A DNA stretch of 14,957 bases from Fidelibacterota bacterium SCGC AAA003-L08 (lineage in GTDB: Bacteria > Fidelibacterota > Marinisomatia > SCGC-AAA003-L08 > D37C17). The position numbers and the translations under genes are program-made. Positions within the stretch are counted from its first letter, which is position 1; every line of letters begins with the position of its first letter. The DNA lies in the NCBI GenBank assembly GCA_000405805.1, contig ASPJ01000026.1, positions 1 to 14,957 of the forward strand, written 5' to 3'. Under the pieces are notes generated by a model that was given only the letters and a program-made list of their open reading frames with translations, made no database searches and was not told the origin of the DNA. This document shows positions 1 through 6,622 of this stretch, piece by piece.

Positions 1-35
1 TTTTATGCAATTTACAATACATTAAAATTAACAAT

Positions 36-40
36 AGGAG
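36..40 (+). promoter_or_regulatory. Shine-Dalgarno site of secG
   Basis: AGGAG lies 11 bases before the secG ATG at 52. It is one of the few clear Shine-Dalgarno sites in the window and supports this start. The 35 bases before it are AT-rich, with no recognisable end of an upstream gene and no convincing promoter. Confidence 0.7.
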
Positions 41-51
41 ATTAAATATTT

Positions 52-381
52 ATGGATGGTGTATTAATGTTTTTATTTGTTTTAGTATGTATCATGTTAT
101 TAGGTATTATATTATTACAATCTAGTAAAGGGGGAGGCCTCGGCGCAGCTGTTAGCGGACAATCAATGAATGAGGCTCTTGGTGGAGAAGGAGCAGATAA
201 ATTAATGGTAAGATTGACTCGTATCCTGGCTATTGTATTTATGGTTTTAGCTATCTGGATTGGGAAAAATACTGCATCTAAAAAATCTCTGCTTGATAAT
301 GCTGTAGTAGGTTGTATGGATGTTAATGCTCCTAACTATGACCCTAAGGCTACTTCCGAGGGTAAGTGTGAAAAATATTAA
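52..381 (+). CDS. secG: SecG, protein translocase subunit, with cysteine-bearing tail
   Basis: SecG is the small, non-essential subunit of the SecYEG channel in the inner membrane and assists SecA-driven protein export. The 109-residue product has the family layout: a first membrane helix at about 3-23, a cytosolic loop with the typical Gly-rich stretch (GGGLGAAVSG near 27-36 and EALGGEGADK near 41-50), and a second helix at about 54-71. After this comes an unusual tail of about 30 residues containing GCMDVNAPNY (87-96) and a second Cys at 106. E. coli SecG has both termini in the periplasm, so this tail should be periplasmic. It resembles the short two-cysteine motifs of secreted FCB-group proteins. 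The start has a good Shine-Dalgarno. tRNA-Leu follows directly, as in E. coli. Family identity is very secure; the role of the tail is unknown. Confidence 0.95.
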   Translation: MDGVLMFLFVLVCIMLLGIILLQSSKGGGLGAAVSGQSMNEALGGEGADKLMVRLTRILAIVFMVLAIWIGKNTASKKSLLDNAVVGCMDVNAPNYDPKATSEGKCEKY

Positions 382-385
382 GGAG
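379..385 (+). promoter_or_regulatory. Orphan Shine-Dalgarno-like TAAGGAG
   Basis: TAAGGAG overlaps the secG stop codon and is the strongest Shine-Dalgarno-like match in this part of the window. No ATG, GTG or TTG follows at a usable distance (386-400 contains none), and the next gene is a tRNA. It may be chance, or a relic of a former downstream gene. Function is unsupported. Confidence 0.2.
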
Positions 386-427
386 AATAATCAAGTTTCC
401 AGGACACCTCTAAGACAAAATAAATTA

Positions 428-511
428 GCTGAAGTGGTGGAACTGGTATACACGCTGTCTTGAGGGGGCAGTGAGGGTAACCTCATGCGGGTTCAAGTCC
501 CGCCTTCAGCA
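428..511 (+). tRNA. tRNA-Leu, anticodon GAG
   Basis: A class II tRNA can be folded by eye. The acceptor stem is GCTGAAG (428-434) with CTTCAGC (504-510), followed by discriminator A511. The D stem is GTG (437-439) with CAC (451-453). The anticodon stem is CTGTC (455-459) with GGCAG (467-471), enclosing loop TTGAGGG and anticodon GAG at 462-464. A long variable arm TGAGG (472-476) pairs with CCTCA (481-485). The T stem GCGGG (487-491) pairs with CCCGC (499-503) around TTCAAGT. The long variable arm and GAG anticodon identify a leucine tRNA reading CUC and CUU. CCA is not encoded (CAT follows the discriminator), so a CCA-adding enzyme is needed. It probably shares a transcript with secG. Confidence 0.96.
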
Positions 512-524
512 CATATCAAAATAT

Positions 525-529
525 AAGGA
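525..529 (+). promoter_or_regulatory. Shine-Dalgarno site fixing the TPR gene start
   Basis: AAGGA lies 10 bases before the ATG at 540. It favours that start over the in-frame GTG at 471, which sits inside the tRNA. Confidence 0.55.
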
Positions 530-539
530 TAAAGTTTTT

Positions 540-1823
540 ATGCGTTATTTTTTAATATTAATATGTCTAGGGATATCTTTTTCATATTCAGGTATGTCCT
601 ATCAGCTTGATTCTGACAATGAGCTGGATGTTATAAATAAAATTTCTAAATTAATTACTTCTGATCCGAAAAACCATCAAGATTATTACACCCTTGCCAA
701 AGTTTATTATTCTATTGGAGACTTGGATAACTCTAATATATTTATTTTAAAGGCTATAGAAGCTAAACCAGAGAATAAAGAGTACAGAAAATATCAAGAA
801 AATCTTGAAAAATTAAAGAACAGCATTAAGAGTGCACAAAAAACTTATGAGATTGCTGATTTAGATGAAGCAATTAAGGAATATAAAAAAATATTTATTG
901 ATTTTCCTGGATCGCCTATCCCATACTATGATTTAGGATTGATATATCTAAGATCAAATAATTATAATGAGGCTGTTTATAATTTCAATAAAGCAATTGA
1001 AATAAATCCTTATGACAAAGAGAAATACAGTAAATCTATTTTAAGTATAGCTAAACGATTAGCAAAATCAGGGGATGAGCAGTATAAAATTGGAGAGTAT
1101 CAAGAAGCTTTAAATTTATATCTTGAATCTGTTCAGTACTATCCTGCATTCTCTGCAGCTCTATACAGGATAACGACTGTATACCAAAGGCTTTCTCAAT
1201 ATGAAAATGCAGAAGAATTTGCTGAGAAAACTTTGTTTCATGATACTGCTAACTACAAAGCAATGAAAACTTTAGGGGATATATATTCTAAATTAGGCAA
1301 GATGGATAAAAGCATAGAATTTTATCATAAATCAATCAACGTGAATCCTCAATATTACAAAGCCTATTATTCTCTGTCGATATTACTGAAAGATTCCGGA
1401 GATATAGATGGTGCCATTTCTAATTTAATGCAAGCCATAATTATTAATGATAAATATGATAAGGCTTATACTCTTTTAGGCGTTATATATTCAGAAAAAT
1501 CTGATTTTGATAAATCTATATATAATTTTAATAAAGCACTGACTACAGATAATAAAAATTTCCAGCTTTATTTCCGTTTAGCAGAAGTATATAATAAATC
1601 AAATCAATATGAGAAAGCAAAAAATTCTGCTAAGGAATCGCTGAAAAAGAAACGTAATTATGGAGGTGCTCTGTTTGAATTGGGATATGCAGAATTGCAT
1701 TTATGTAATAAAATAGCAGCGCAAGATGCATTTCAAAAAGCAAAAAAAGATAAGAATTATAGAAAAATGGCCAACTATCATTTAGATAATTTGGACTATC
1801 TACTTAATGAGAAGTGTCAATAG
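540..1823 (+). CDS. Exported TPR-repeat protein
   Basis: This 427-residue product has a short signal-peptide-like start (MRYFLILICLGISFSYS), probably cleaved around residues 17-21. The rest is almost entirely tetratricopeptide repeats. About ten can be marked, starting near residues 47, 98, 126, 174, 206, 240, 272, 306, 340 and 375; several carry the typical A-x-Y-x-L-G-x-I-Y and A-I-x-x-x-x-K-A-I pattern. TPR arrays are helical scaffolds that bind other proteins, so it is likely a periplasmic or membrane-associated assembly factor; no enzyme domain is visible. Cys9 is too near the N-terminus and lacks a good lipobox, so I do not call it a lipoprotein. The ATG at 540 is chosen because it has a Shine-Dalgarno and yields a signal peptide; an upstream GTG would run into the tRNA. 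The specific partner is unknown. Confidence 0.88.
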   Translation: MRYFLILICLGISFSYSGMSYQLDSDNELDVINKISKLITSDPKNHQDYYTLAKVYYSIGDLDNSNIFILKAIEAKPENKEYRKYQENLEKLKNSIKSAQKTYEIADLDEAIKEYKKIFIDFPGSPIPYYDLGLIYLRSNNYNEAVYNFNKAIEINPYDKEKYSKSILSIAKRLAKSGDEQYKIGEYQEALNLYLESVQYYPAFSAALYRITTVYQRLSQYENAEEFAEKTLFHDTANYKAMKTLGDIYSKLGKMDKSIEFYHKSINVNPQYYKAYYSLSILLKDSGDIDGAISNLMQAIIINDKYDKAYTLLGVIYSEKSDFDKSIYNFNKALTTDNKNFQLYFRLAEVYNKSNQYEKAKNSAKESLKKKRNYGGALFELGYAELHLCNKIAAQDAFQKAKKDKNYRKMANYHLDNLDYLLNEKCQ

Positions 1824-1842
1824 TATATAAATATATAAACCT

Positions 1843-2523
1843 ATGATTAAAGCTGTTTTATTTGACTTAGATAATACTCTCCTGGATTTTATGTCCGTAA
1901 AAAAGAAAGCGGTAGATGCTGCTGTGTTAGCAATGATAGAAGCCGGTCTTAGCATTGATGCAGATATAGCCAGACAAAATATATTTACAATATATGATAA
2001 AAAAGGATATGAATACCAGGAGGTATTTGATGAATTTTTAATAGGTTTTCATGGTGATTTGGATTATAAAATCCTTGCCTCTGCTATAGTTGCATATAGA
2101 AAGACCAAAGAAGCATCAATTATACTTTATCCGAATGTTAGCAGCACATTAATTAAGCTCGCAAAATCCGGATATAGGTTGGCGGTAGTATCTGATGCTC
2201 CAAGCAGGGAAGCATGGGTTAGATTATACTCTGTTAATCTACATCATTTATTCGATGTAGTAGTGACATATAATGATACTGGAAAATTAAAACCATCTCC
2301 AGAACCTTTCAATAGGGCTGTTGAATTACTAGAGATTCCTCCTGAAAATATTATAATGGTTGGAGATTGGCCTGAAAGAGATGTAGCAGGAGCCAAGTTA
2401 GTTGGTATGAAAACAGCTTTTGCTAAATATGGAGATGTATTCAATACTAAGGACTCTGGTGCAGATTATGATTTAAATAATATATCTGAAATTCTGAAAA
2501 TAGTAGAAAAAAATCATCAATGA
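1843..2523 (+). CDS. HAD-superfamily phosphatase-like hydrolase
   Basis: This 226-residue cytosolic HAD hydrolase has all four motifs. Motif I is DLDNT at 8-12, with nucleophile D8 and acid/base D10. Motif II is S117-D118 in VVSDAP. Motif III is K150 in GKLKPSPEPF. Motif IV is GDWPERD, with D175 and D180. A helical cap between motifs I and II (about residues 16-95) indicates subfamily IA, the phosphoglycolate phosphatase/haloacid dehalogenase type. The family removes phosphate from small metabolites; the substrate cannot be read from the sequence. There is no clear Shine-Dalgarno before the ATG; the 19-base gap after the TPR gene is only A/T with one CC. The stop overlaps the acpS start (ATGA), suggesting translational coupling. 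Family call is firm; the specific function is open. Confidence 0.92.
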   Translation: MIKAVLFDLDNTLLDFMSVKKKAVDAAVLAMIEAGLSIDADIARQNIFTIYDKKGYEYQEVFDEFLIGFHGDLDYKILASAIVAYRKTKEASIILYPNVSSTLIKLAKSGYRLAVVSDAPSREAWVRLYSVNLHHLFDVVVTYNDTGKLKPSPEPFNRAVELLEIPPENIIMVGDWPERDVAGAKLVGMKTAFAKYGDVFNTKDSGADYDLNNISEILKIVEKNHQ

Positions 2524-2867
2524 TTTATTTAGGTACAGATATTGTGGAAGTTCGACGAATTAAGGAGACTATTAATTTAAAAAAGGATAAATTCTTGAAT
2601 AGGATTTTTACACAGGAAGAAATTAAATATTGTGAATCCAAGCGTGCTCCAGCTATACATTTTGCAGGCCGATTTGCGGGGAAAGAAGCAATAAAAAAGG
2701 CTATCCTTTCATCAGGATTGCTAAAAAGAATATCTATGAAAGATATTGAGATAATTTCTGTCAAAAATATTCCTAGAGTTAGCATACAGTCATTAAACAA
2801 TTATATTGAGTTGTCGATATCACACATAGAGGATTTTGCAACTGCTACAGCAATTATAATGAAATGA
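2520..2867 (+). CDS. acpS: Holo-[acyl-carrier-protein] synthase
   Basis: AcpS transfers the 4'-phosphopantetheine arm of coenzyme A to a serine of acyl carrier protein, making ACP active for fatty acid synthesis. The 115-residue length is typical. The sequence opens with GTDIVEVRRI, containing the Mg-binding Asp7. The central FAGRFAGKEAIKKAI carries Glu56, the second metal ligand, next to Lys55. The C-terminal strand has LSISH (98-102) followed by the usual alanine/threonine-rich ending. The start overlaps the HAD stop by 4 bases, so it is probably translated by reinitiation; an A7 run but no Shine-Dalgarno lies upstream. recN starts 26 bases downstream. Identification is strong. Confidence 0.95.
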   Translation: MIYLGTDIVEVRRIKETINLKKDKFLNRIFTQEEIKYCESKRAPAIHFAGRFAGKEAIKKAILSSGLLKRISMKDIEIISVKNIPRVSIQSLNNYIELSISHIEDFATATAIIMK

Positions 2868-2893
2868 GAATCTTTTAATTAACAATAAGATTT

Positions 2894-4498
2894 ATGTTAA
2901 AAAAATTGAAAATTAAAAATTTAGCAATAATAGACTTAATAAGCCTTGAGTTTTCAAATGGTTTAAATATACTCACTGGTGAGACAGGTTCTGGTAAGTC
3001 TATAATCGTTAATGCTATCGATTTATTGATGGGTGGAAAATTTAGCAAAGAAAATTTTAGGAATAGTACTGATGCAGAGATATCTGGTGAATTTATATTT
3101 GGTAAGAAGAATATAATAATAAAAAAGGTATTCAATGTTTCAGGCAACCATAAAATTTTCATCAACAATGAATTAGTTTCTAATACTGACTTAAGGCTAA
3201 AAACCAAAAACTACATTGATATGCATGGTCAATATAATCAGCATTCTATTTTAAATTTTAACAATCATATTGATTTCTTGGATAACTTTGGTGATTATGA
3301 TTATCTGCTTAGTGATTTAAATAGTTTGTTTGACAAATATCAAGAAAATAAGAATTTATTGATTGATTTAGAAAGCATGAATAATGATATTGTCCAAAAA
3401 CAAGAGTTGTACCATTATCAATTGGAGGAATTAAATCAAATCGAACTATATGTTGGAATTGATGATACACTATCTTCTGAGTATGCTAAAATTTCTAATA
3501 TAGAAGAAATCAGAAAATCTATTGATAATCTCAATATCCTGATTGACGAAAGAGATGAGGGCGTGCAAAGAAATATTTCTGAAATAATTAAACTTTTAGA
3601 TAGAATATCTAATTTTGACAAATCTTTTTCTACCTTTACTGCTCTTTTTGAGGAAATTGAAATTAATATAAAGGAAGCACATTACGATTTAAATACTAAA
3701 AAAAACGAATTTATTTTTGATCAAGAAATTTTTGATAAATTATCTTCCCAGCTAGAACATATTGAAATGATTAAAAGAAAATATGGAGGGACTATTGATT
3801 CCGCGATATCTTATAAGGAGGAGGTTGCTGTTTGCTTAGATGATCTCAATAATATTGATGGAAAAATAGATAAACTTAAATTGCTCATTAATAAAGATGG
3901 ACAGGAAATAGAGAAGTTGTCTGAAAAAATATCAGATAAGAGAATTAAAAATATTCCAGTATTTGAAAAAAATATAAATGCAATATTAAGCAAACTTAAT
4001 ATGAAAGATGCACTCCTAGAGGTTAAGTTAGAACGATTAGAGAAAATTGGCTATAAGGGTTTCAATGTTTGTGAATTTTATATCAGTACTAATAAAGGAC
4101 AGAAGGTTAAACCTGTAGTGAAAATAGCCTCTGGTGGAGAAGTGTCAAGGATAATGCTAGCTATTAAAATTTTAATGCAAAATAAAATTAAGAAGAATAC
4201 TCTTATATTTGATGAAATTGACTTAGGCATTTCTGGGATAACAGCAGAAAATTTAGGTAATAATATATTGAATTTAAGTAAAAAAACTCAGATTGTATGC
4301 ATATCTCATTTACCTCAAATAGCCTCGAAGGGTGAATGTCATTATAGAGTATTTAAACATCTAGATAATAATGAGACTCTATCTAGTGTAGTTAGACTCA
4401 GTTACAAAGAAAGAATTAATGAAATAGCTAAAATGTTAAGCGGGAAACATATCACAGATAGCAGCTTGAATCAAGCTAAGTATTTATTGGACGCATGA
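2894..4498 (+). CDS. recN: DNA repair protein RecN
   Basis: RecN is an SMC-like ATPase that acts at DNA double-strand breaks and supports recombinational repair. The 534 residues follow the family plan. The N-terminal ATPase half has Walker A GETGSGKS (29-36) and the RecN-typical D-M-H-G-Q-x-N-Q-H (109-117). A long helical coiled-coil arm spans roughly 140-385. The C-terminal half has the ABC signature ASGGEVSRI (412-420), Walker B TLIFDE (436-441) and ISHLPQIAS (470-478), ending with RINEIAKMLSG (507-517). It is slightly shorter than the usual 550 or so, apparently from the arm. The start has only a weak AAG-type upstream element, inside a small inverted repeat (2869-2892). The stop overlaps murA. 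In other bacteria recN is often SOS-controlled; no LexA-like box is recognised here. Confidence 0.95.
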   Translation: MLKKLKIKNLAIIDLISLEFSNGLNILTGETGSGKSIIVNAIDLLMGGKFSKENFRNSTDAEISGEFIFGKKNIIIKKVFNVSGNHKIFINNELVSNTDLRLKTKNYIDMHGQYNQHSILNFNNHIDFLDNFGDYDYLLSDLNSLFDKYQENKNLLIDLESMNNDIVQKQELYHYQLEELNQIELYVGIDDTLSSEYAKISNIEEIRKSIDNLNILIDERDEGVQRNISEIIKLLDRISNFDKSFSTFTALFEEIEINIKEAHYDLNTKKNEFIFDQEIFDKLSSQLEHIEMIKRKYGGTIDSAISYKEEVAVCLDDLNNIDGKIDKLKLLINKDGQEIEKLSEKISDKRIKNIPVFEKNINAILSKLNMKDALLEVKLERLEKIGYKGFNVCEFYISTNKGQKVKPVVKIASGGEVSRIMLAIKILMQNKIKKNTLIFDEIDLGISGITAENLGNNILNLSKKTQIVCISHLPQIASKGECHYRVFKHLDNNETLSSVVRLSYKERINEIAKMLSGKHITDSSLNQAKYLLDA

Positions 4499-5751
4499 TG
4501 GATAAATTTATTATTAATGGAGGTAGAAAAATATTTGGGGAAGTGACTATTAGTGGGTCAAAAAATGCAGTTCTACCAATTATGGCGGCTACTATCATTG
4601 AGCCAGGAATATACACTATTAAGAATGTTCCGATATTAAGAGATACTGTTACTATGGCGAGGTTGCTTGAAATTATTGGAGCAAAAATTACATTTTCTGA
4701 TAATCAATTGATTATTGATTCTAATAATTGTAATAATCCTATTGCTCCTTATGATTTGGTAAAAACAATGCGAGCTTCTTTTTATGTCCTAGGACCATTA
4801 TTAAGTAGATTTAATGAAGCCACTGTATCTCTCCCTGGAGGGTGTGCATGGGGTCCAAGGCCTGTAGATTTCCATCTTAAAGCACTTAAGGAAATGGGAG
4901 CGAAGGTTAATTTAGATTATGGGAACATAGTCATAACCGGTAGTTTAAAAGGATCAAATATTAAATTTAAAAAAATCAGTGTTGGCGCAACAGGGAATAT
5001 TATTATGGCTGCAGTGAAAGCAGATGGGATAACTGTGATTGAAAATGCATCAGTAGAACCTGAGATTATTAATCTAGTTGACTTTCTTAATAATATAGGA
5101 GCAGATATTAAAGTTTTTAAAGACAAGAACAGGTATGTTGTTGCTGGTGTAGATAAATTAAACTGTTTGTCTGAGTACGAGGTGATTCCAGACAGGATAG
5201 AAGCAGGAACGTATATGATAGCAGTTGCATTAATTGGAGGGAAAATAACCATTAATAATATTATTCCAAATCATTTGCAAATAGTAATAGATAAAATGTT
5301 AGATGCAGGAGTAATGATTAATGTGGCCGACCAATCTTTGACTATTGAATCATCGCAGCCTATAAAACCTGTAAATATCACAACCTCTGAATACCCTGGA
5401 TTCCCAACTGATTTACAAGCTCAATGGATGGTTTTAATGACATTAGCTAAAGGTGAATCTAAGATAACTGAAAATATTTATAAAGATAGATTTACTCATA
5501 TTGCAGAACTTAAAAGATTTGGTTGTATAATTAGGCTTGAAGAAAATTGTGCATTTATTACAGGTGTGGATAAATTAAAATCAGCACCTGTCATGTCAAC
5601 CGATATAAGGGCAAGTGCATCTTTAGTTATTGCAGCTTTAAAAGCCAAAGGAGAAAGTGAAGTTTCGAGGATATATCATTTAGATAGGGGCTATGAAAAC
5701 ATTGTTGATAAATTCGGTCAGTTAGGAGCTAATATTAAACGTGTTAAATAG
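4495..5751 (+). CDS. murA: UDP-N-acetylglucosamine 1-carboxyvinyltransferase MurA
   Basis: MurA makes the first committed step of peptidoglycan synthesis, adding enolpyruvate from PEP to UDP-GlcNAc in the cytosol. The 418 residues match the usual length. Visible landmarks are ISGSKNAVLP with K23-N24, the arginine in KTMRASFYVLG (R93), the active-site loop PGGCAWGPRPVDFH with Cys117, the substrate-binding segment EYPGFPTDLQAQ, and the C-terminal DIRASASLVIAALKAKGES. Cys117 corresponds to the residue alkylated by fosfomycin, so the enzyme should be of the sensitive type. ATGATG offers two starts (4495 or 4498); 4495 gives the classic ATGA overlap with recN, and no Shine-Dalgarno decides between them. 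The end of murA contains the ribosome binding site and GTG start of the next gene. Confidence 0.96.
   Translation: MMDKFIINGGRKIFGEVTISGSKNAVLPIMAATIIEPGIYTIKNVPILRDTVTMARLLEIIGAKITFSDNQLIIDSNNCNNPIAPYDLVKTMRASFYVLGPLLSRFNEATVSLPGGCAWGPRPVDFHLKALKEMGAKVNLDYGNIVITGSLKGSNIKFKKISVGATGNIIMAAVKADGITVIENASVEPEIINLVDFLNNIGADIKVFKDKNRYVVAGVDKLNCLSEYEVIPDRIEAGTYMIAVALIGGKITINNIIPNHLQIVIDKMLDAGVMINVADQSLTIESSQPIKPVNITTSEYPGFPTDLQAQWMVLMTLAKGESKITENIYKDRFTHIAELKRFGCIIRLEENCAFITGVDKLKSAPVMSTDIRASASLVIAALKAKGESEVSRIYHLDRGYENIVDKFGQLGANIKRVK
5724..5728 (+). promoter_or_regulatory. Shine-Dalgarno inside murA that fixes a GTG start
   Basis: AGGAG inside the murA coding sequence lies 12 bases before the GTG at 5741. 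That start gives a full signal peptide. The next in-frame ATG (5783) would fall inside the hydrophobic core and destroy it. Confidence 0.5.
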
Positions 5752-6559
5752 AAATGGTACAACCGTCCTTCTTTTTGCGATTATGTGTCTATTGATTTCT
5801 AGAACAAAGGCATATGATTTTACAAACCACAATGAATCCAATGATTTTATTGAGTATCAGACGTATGTACCTGATATAAATTTAAATATATCGTTCTATG
5901 CAAATACAAATAGAGAAGATTATTCTGAAAACCATGTAAAAGGAGTTCAGTTTGATGTTATGTATAATCCTGCTAAATTAATTTTTATTGAGCTTGTATC
6001 ATTGCTGGAGGAGACTGTATTTGAATATACTGAAGTTAATCCAGGCCAATTAAGATGTGTTATATTTCGTTTAAATGGATCTAGTATTATGGACTTTGAG
6101 CTATCTAATTTAGCCAGTCTATCTTTTGCTCAACCAAATAATTTTTATGGTGATGGAATAGTTCGTGTAAGCAATATTATTATAGCTGGAAAATATGGTA
6201 AAGATATATCTTCTTATTTTACCTCTAATTCCTGGGAAATTGATTTTATTAACTTGAAGCCGGTTTATACAGAAATATATATTCCAGATAATAATATTTT
6301 TTCAGATAGTATTGATATATCCTTTCAATTACACAGAGGATCAAATATCCAGATTGATCTTTATGATATGTTTGGAGAAAAAGTAGAATCGGTAATGAGT
6401 AAATATATGAATTTAGGAGTGCATGTTTTTTCTATTGATAATTATAATGGGTTAGATGAAGAACTGGATTATGGAGAACATAAGGTAAAATTGTCAGTTG
6501 ACAATGAATATCTTGATTCAATATATGTTATCTACAAAGAGGTAGATGGGGAAAAGTAA
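5741..6559 (+). CDS. Secreted cohesin-like protein with FlgD/T9SS-like C-terminal domain
   Basis: I recognise no named gene. The 272-residue product starts with a clear signal peptide: Arg4, hydrophobic core about 8-19, and a T-K-A cleavage site near 22-24. Residues about 46-155 are beta-rich and look like a cohesin-type domain (VKGVQFDVMYNPAKLIFIEL, 66-85, has the usual 'G-x-x-F-D-x-x-Y-x-P-x-x-L' strand pattern). Residues about 178-266 resemble the FlgD Ig-like / type IX sorting domain fold: ISFQLHRGSNIQIDLYDMFG, then GVHVFSID and a closing Tyr-rich strand. The usual N-P-F motif before it is degenerate. It is probably exported to the periplasm or cell surface. The GTG start overlaps murA by 11 bases, with AGGAG inside murA. 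The family call is by eye; domain limits are approximate. Confidence 0.65.
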   Translation: MLNRNGTTVLLFAIMCLLISRTKAYDFTNHNESNDFIEYQTYVPDINLNISFYANTNREDYSENHVKGVQFDVMYNPAKLIFIELVSLLEETVFEYTEVNPGQLRCVIFRLNGSSIMDFELSNLASLSFAQPNNFYGDGIVRVSNIIIAGKYGKDISSYFTSNSWEIDFINLKPVYTEIYIPDNNIFSDSIDISFQLHRGSNIQIDLYDMFGEKVESVMSKYMNLGVHVFSIDNYNGLDEELDYGEHKVKLSVDNEYLDSIYVIYKEVDGEK

Positions 6560-6573
6560 TTTATATGTTAAAA

Positions 6574-6602
6574 TTTACTATTTACTTCTTAATTTATATT
6601 AA
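6574..6602 (+). promoter_or_regulatory. Possible weak promoter upstream of trkA
   Basis: TTTACT (6574-6579) is followed after 17 bases by TATTAA (6597-6602) in the largest intergenic gap (6560-6622). Such matches are common in very AT-rich DNA, so this is only a suggestion that trkA starts a new transcript. Confidence 0.22.
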
Positions 6603-6604
6603 TT

Positions 6605-6610
6605 AAAGGA
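6605..6610 (+). promoter_or_regulatory. Shine-Dalgarno site of trkA
   Basis: AAAGGA lies 12 bases before the ATG at 6623 and supports that start. Confidence 0.5.
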
Positions 6611-6622
6611 ATATCATATAGA

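Noticed and set aside
382..427. Possible small gene between secG and the tRNA
   Set aside because: One frame is open, but it has no start codon and would run through the tRNA.
471..539. In-frame GTG start extending the TPR gene by 23 residues
   Set aside because: The extension lies mostly inside tRNA-Leu and would bury the signal peptide; ATG 540 has its own Shine-Dalgarno.
552..572. Lipoprotein signal in the TPR protein at Cys9
   Set aside because: Cys9 is too close to the N-terminus and the following residues continue the hydrophobic core; a normal signal peptide fits better.
2869..2892. Inverted repeat AATCTT ... AAGATT between acpS and recN as a terminator
   Set aside because: Only six AT-rich base pairs with a 12-base loop and no T-run; it runs into the recN start. 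Likely chance in AT-rich DNA.
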